The notes under the pieces: generated by a model
What the model saw: only the letters and a program-made list of their open reading frames with translations
Told to the model about the DNA's origin: nothing
Databases searched by the model: none
Shown: positions 61,622 to 64,000 of the stretch, piece after piece
Layout: the number at the start of each line of letters is the position of its first letter
Numbering within the stretch: position 1 is the stretch's first letter
Origin: Corynebacterium aquilae DSM 44791
GTDB lineage: Bacteria; Actinomycetota; Actinomycetes; Mycobacteriales; Mycobacteriaceae
Assembly (NCBI RefSeq): GCF_001941445.1
Contig: NZ_CP009245.1
Location: 1,511,992 to 1,575,991, forward strand
Direction of reading: 5' to 3'
Length of the DNA: 64,000 nt
Position numbers and translations under genes: made by a program

Positions 61622-62137
61622 CTAGTCCTCCGGCATGTACCGGTCTTCCAGCTCTCGGAACTTGCGCACATCCTCGACCACGGTCTTTTTATCCCCAGCC
61701 TGGAACGCCATCATCGAAACAAACTCAAAATCGGGCAACTCCAACCGTGCCCAGTGGTCACCCTTCGGGAAAGACAATCCGTAGATGAGCTCCCAGGGGT
61801 AAAACTGGGGAGCCAGAAAATTACGCACCTCAACGCCATCGCAATTGACGCGCACCCGCGGGCGCAGCATGAGCAGCAAAGCGCCGGAAATCACCAAACC
61901 GATTCCGGTGAATGCGAATTGGTCGACCACATCGACTTTGGCGCCGGTATCACCCGCGACGACAGCAAAGGCCATGAAAATGTGAATCAGCATGACGATC
62001 ACGATCGCGATGATCATCCGAATCTTCAGCACTCGACTGGTCACCACCAATTCCCATGGTTTCGTGGTGGTGGTCACGGGATTCGCGGCGACGAGGCGGC
62101 CAACCTGCCGAATGTTGTCCGAAGTGGTGTTATCCAT
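61622..62137 (-). CDS. Membrane protein with bacterial PH-like domain
   Basis: The 171-residue protein has two N-terminal helices (about residues 37-58, IIAIVIVMLIHIFMAFAVV, and 68-90). A PH-like domain of the bPH_6 type follows (VRVNCDGVEVRNFLAPQFYP, WARLELPDFEFVSM) with a short acidic tail. Function is unknown. Position between uvrC and ribH is conserved in corynebacteria. ATG 62137 is chosen; its ribosome site is weak. Confidence 0.82.
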   Translation of the reverse strand: MDNTTSDNIRQVGRLVAANPVTTTTKPWELVVTSRVLKIRMIIAIVIVMLIHIFMAFAVVAGDTGAKVDVVDQFAFTGIGLVISGALLLMLRPRVRVNCDGVEVRNFLAPQFYPWELIYGLSFPKGDHWARLELPDFEFVSMMAFQAGDKKTVVEDVRKFRELEDRYMPED

Positions 62138-62329
62138 GATTACGCTGAAAAGTTCTCTTTCGTCAGGTGCGCTAACACTTGCAGTGAATACAATATGCGC
62201 CACCGATAGCTCTGCGCTGAACTGCGGCGATGGCATAGGCAGGCGTGCATGTGTGGCTGCGCCCGCGCGCCATCGACGCGAAGCAATGATGCCAGCTTAG
62301 TACGCCGTGCACCACCTGGTGGGTTTTGG

Positions 62330-62806
62330 CTAGAGTTGCTGGTCCAACTGGCGCAGCGTCACAGCGGTGTGCAGCGCCGCCAACGTCGCCTCCCGACCTT
62401 TATCTTCCGCCGCGCCGGGCGCACCGCTGCGCGCGACTGCTTGCTCGTGGGTGTTGCAGGTTAATACCCCATTGCCGACGGGCACCCCGGTGTCGAGTGC
62501 GATGCGGGTCAGTGCCTGGGTAACCGAGTCACACACGTAATCAAAGTGGGGAGTACCACCCTTGATGACGCAGCCGTTTGCCACGACGGCATCACAGTGG
62601 GTGGCGAGCTTTTGGGCGACGACAGATAGTTCCAGTGCGCCAACCACACGAGTCTCGATTACGGAGGCGCCGCACTGTTGAGCGGCGTCAATTGCGTGCT
62701 GATGCAGCCGGTCACAGATGTCGGCGTTCCACAGCGCGGTGACGATGCCAACGGTAAGCCCTTGGGCGTCGACTGTTTCTACGGCGGGCAGTCCTGCACC
62801 ACTCAT
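62330..62806 (-). CDS. ribH: 6,7-dimethyl-8-ribityllumazine synthase
   Basis: The penultimate riboflavin synthesis step. The 158-residue protein has [12 protein letters not shown], the phosphate/substrate region [15 protein letters not shown] (catalytic His), and [21 protein letters not shown] lies 9 nt before the ATG. ribAB precedes it by 45 bases, so they share a transcript, and no terminator is seen directly after it. Confidence 0.96.
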   Translation of the reverse strand: MSGAGLPAVETVDAQGLTVGIVTALWNADICDRLHQHAIDAAQQCGASVIETRVVGALELSVVAQKLATHCDAVVANGCVIKGGTPHFDYVCDSVTQALTRIALDTGVPVGNGVLTCNTHEQAVARSGAPGAAEDKGREATLAALHTAVTLRQLDQQL

Positions 62807-62851
62807 AGTTTTTCTCCTTGCAGCTTGTTGATTGTTGTCTCGGTGGCTGGG

Positions 62852-64000
62852 TTAGTCCAGGCCGGGCAGTTCGTGTCCCATGCGGTCGCGTTTGGTGCGC
62901 AGATAGTTCACGTTGTCTTCGTGGACTTCGATGGGAATGGCGGTGCGGCCGGTGATGTCCAACCCGTAGCCGGATAGGCCTGCGCGTTTGGTGGGATTGT
63001 TGCTGATCAGATTGATGCTTCTGATCCCGAGGTCGACCAGGATTTGTGCGCCGGTGCCGAAATCTCGGGCGTCTGCGGGCAGCCCTAGCGCGAGGTTTGC
63101 GTCCACGGTGTCTGCGCCTTGGTCTTGGAGGGCGTAGGCCTGCAGTTTCGACATCAGCCCGATGCCTCGGCCTTCGTGCCCCCGCATGTACAGGATCACA
63201 CCGCGTCCGGCTTCTTGGACCAGGCGCATCGCTTTGTCTAACTGTTGGCCGCAATCGCAGCGACGGGATCCGAAAACATCTCCGGTGAGGCATTCGGAGT
63301 GGACGCGCACCAGCACGTCTTGGCCGTTGTTGGAGCTAATGTCCCCGACGACCAGGGCGACGTGTTCGAGTCCGTCGTGGGCGCGGTAGCCGTAGGCGGT
63401 GAACTCCCCGTATTCCGTGGGCAGGCGGGTGGTGGCCACCCGGGTGACCAGCGACTCGGTGCGACGACGGTATTCAATGAGCTGGGCGATCGACACCAGC
63501 GCCAGGTCGTGTTCGTCGCAGAATTGACGCAGTTCGGGGGTGCGGGCCATATCGGTGGGGTCGGCGATGCCGACGACCTCACACAGCACACCGGCTGGGC
63601 GTAGTCCTGCTAATCGGGCAAAGTCGACAGCCGCTTCGGTGTGGCCGGCACGCCTGAGCACGCCTCCCGGTACGGCCCGCAGCGGCACCACGTGGCCGGG
63701 GCGGGTGAAATCGGCGGGCGTGGTGTTCGGGTCGGCCAGGCGGCGGATGGTCTCGGCGCGTGATGCCGCACTGATGCCGGTCGATCCGGTGTTGGCGTCA
63801 ACGGTGACGGTGTACGCGGTACCGCGGGCATCCTGGTTGTAGGCGACCATGGGTGGCAGGTTCAGCCGTTCGCAGTCTGCGCTTTCCAGGGAGGCGCACA
63901 CATACCCGCTGGAGTGCCGCACCATGAAAGCCAGTAGTTCCGGGGTGGCTTTTTCGGCCGCGAAGATAATGTCGCCTTCGTTTTCCCGGTCCTCGTCGTC
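62852..64000 (-). CDS. ribBA: Bifunctional DHBP synthase/GTP cyclohydrolase II RibBA (5' end outside window)
   Basis: The frame is open to the right edge, so the N-terminus is missing. The visible start is in the DHBP synthase domain ([18 protein letters not shown], acidic metal loop; RPGHVVPL). The second domain is GTP cyclohydrolase II with the zinc cysteines in [20 protein letters not shown] and the catalytic [12 protein letters not shown]. Both domains use this one protein to supply the two precursors that RibH joins. ribH is 45 bases downstream. Confidence 0.96.
   Translation of the reverse strand, partial: DDEDRENEGDIIFAAEKATPELLAFMVRHSSGYVCASLESADCERLNLPPMVAYNQDARGTAYTVTVDANTGSTGISAASRAETIRRLADPNTTPADFTRPGHVVPLRAVPGGVLRRAGHTEAAVDFARLAGLRPAGVLCEVVGIADPTDMARTPELRQFCDEHDLALVSIAQLIEYRRRTESLVTRVATTRLPTEYGEFTAYGYRAHDGLEHVALVVGDISSNNGQDVLVRVHSECLTGDVFGSRRCDCGQQLDKAMRLVQEAGRGVILYMRGHEGRGIGLMSKLQAYALQDQGADTVDANLALGLPADARDFGTGAQILVDLGIRSINLISNNPTKRAGLSGYGLDITGRTAIPIEVHEDNVNYLRTKRDRMGHELPGLD

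Overview
This window looks like about 64 kb of a high-GC Corynebacterium chromosome. The evidence is the gene order, which matches C. glutamicum and relatives in several long blocks: (nlpC)-acn-acnR-amidotransferase, suf operon-mptB-ABC-ctaA-qor-ctaB-tkt-tal-zwf-opcA-pgl, secG-ppc-tpi-pgk-gap-whiA-yvcK-rapZ-uvrC-PH protein-ribH-ribAB. Frequent GTG/TTG starts, an AcnR-type operator, actinobacterial SufR and mannosyltransferase MptB agree with this. I saw no insertion sequences, prophage genes, CRISPR, rRNA or tRNA genes. No species can be named from the sequence alone.

Layout. 1-2.0 kb: 5' part of a secreted NlpC/P60-type coiled-coil protein and a small membrane protein, both minus strand. 3.1-8.4 kb: aconitase, its repressor AcnR and two tandem class I glutamine amidotransferase paralogs, plus strand. 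8.4-12.8 kb: a DUF1990 protein, the methionine/alanine importer MetP-MetS and an ABC-F ATPase, minus strand. 13.1-15.3 kb: alanine dehydrogenase and an orphan lycopene-cyclase-like flavoprotein.

15.5-25.5 kb is the most unusual part. It is a tightly packed six-gene minus-strand operon in which three surface-anchored 'choice-of-anchor M' proteins surround a complete metal-type ABC importer (binding lipoprotein, ATPase, permease). The binding protein itself has the same surface domain inserted into its middle. Recurrent GHxD and HxH motifs suggest metal (zinc-like) handling at the cell wall. That role is inference.

25.9-32.3 kb: the full Fe-S assembly operon sufR-B-D-C-S-U-T. 32.9-39.8 kb: MptB (lipoglycan mannosyltransferase), an ABC exporter pair, heme A synthesis (ctaA, ctaB) and a quinone oxidoreductase. 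40.4-47.4 kb: pentose phosphate genes tkt-tal-zwf-opcA-pgl, with terminator-like hairpins between tkt/tal and tal/zwf. 47.4-55.7 kb: a membrane phosphodiesterase-fold protein, secG, ppc, and the lower glycolysis genes tpi, pgk and gap. 56.3-64 kb: whiA-yvcK-rapZ-uvrC, a PH-domain membrane protein, ribH and the 5'-truncated ribAB.

Together most of the window is core metabolism: the TCA entry enzyme, NADPH supply, triose stage of glycolysis, PEP carboxylation, Fe-S and heme assembly, riboflavin. Several genes (14229, 32895, 34812, 36692, 37794, 59287) have a -10-like hexamer 7-8 nt before the start codon, which suggests leaderless mRNAs.
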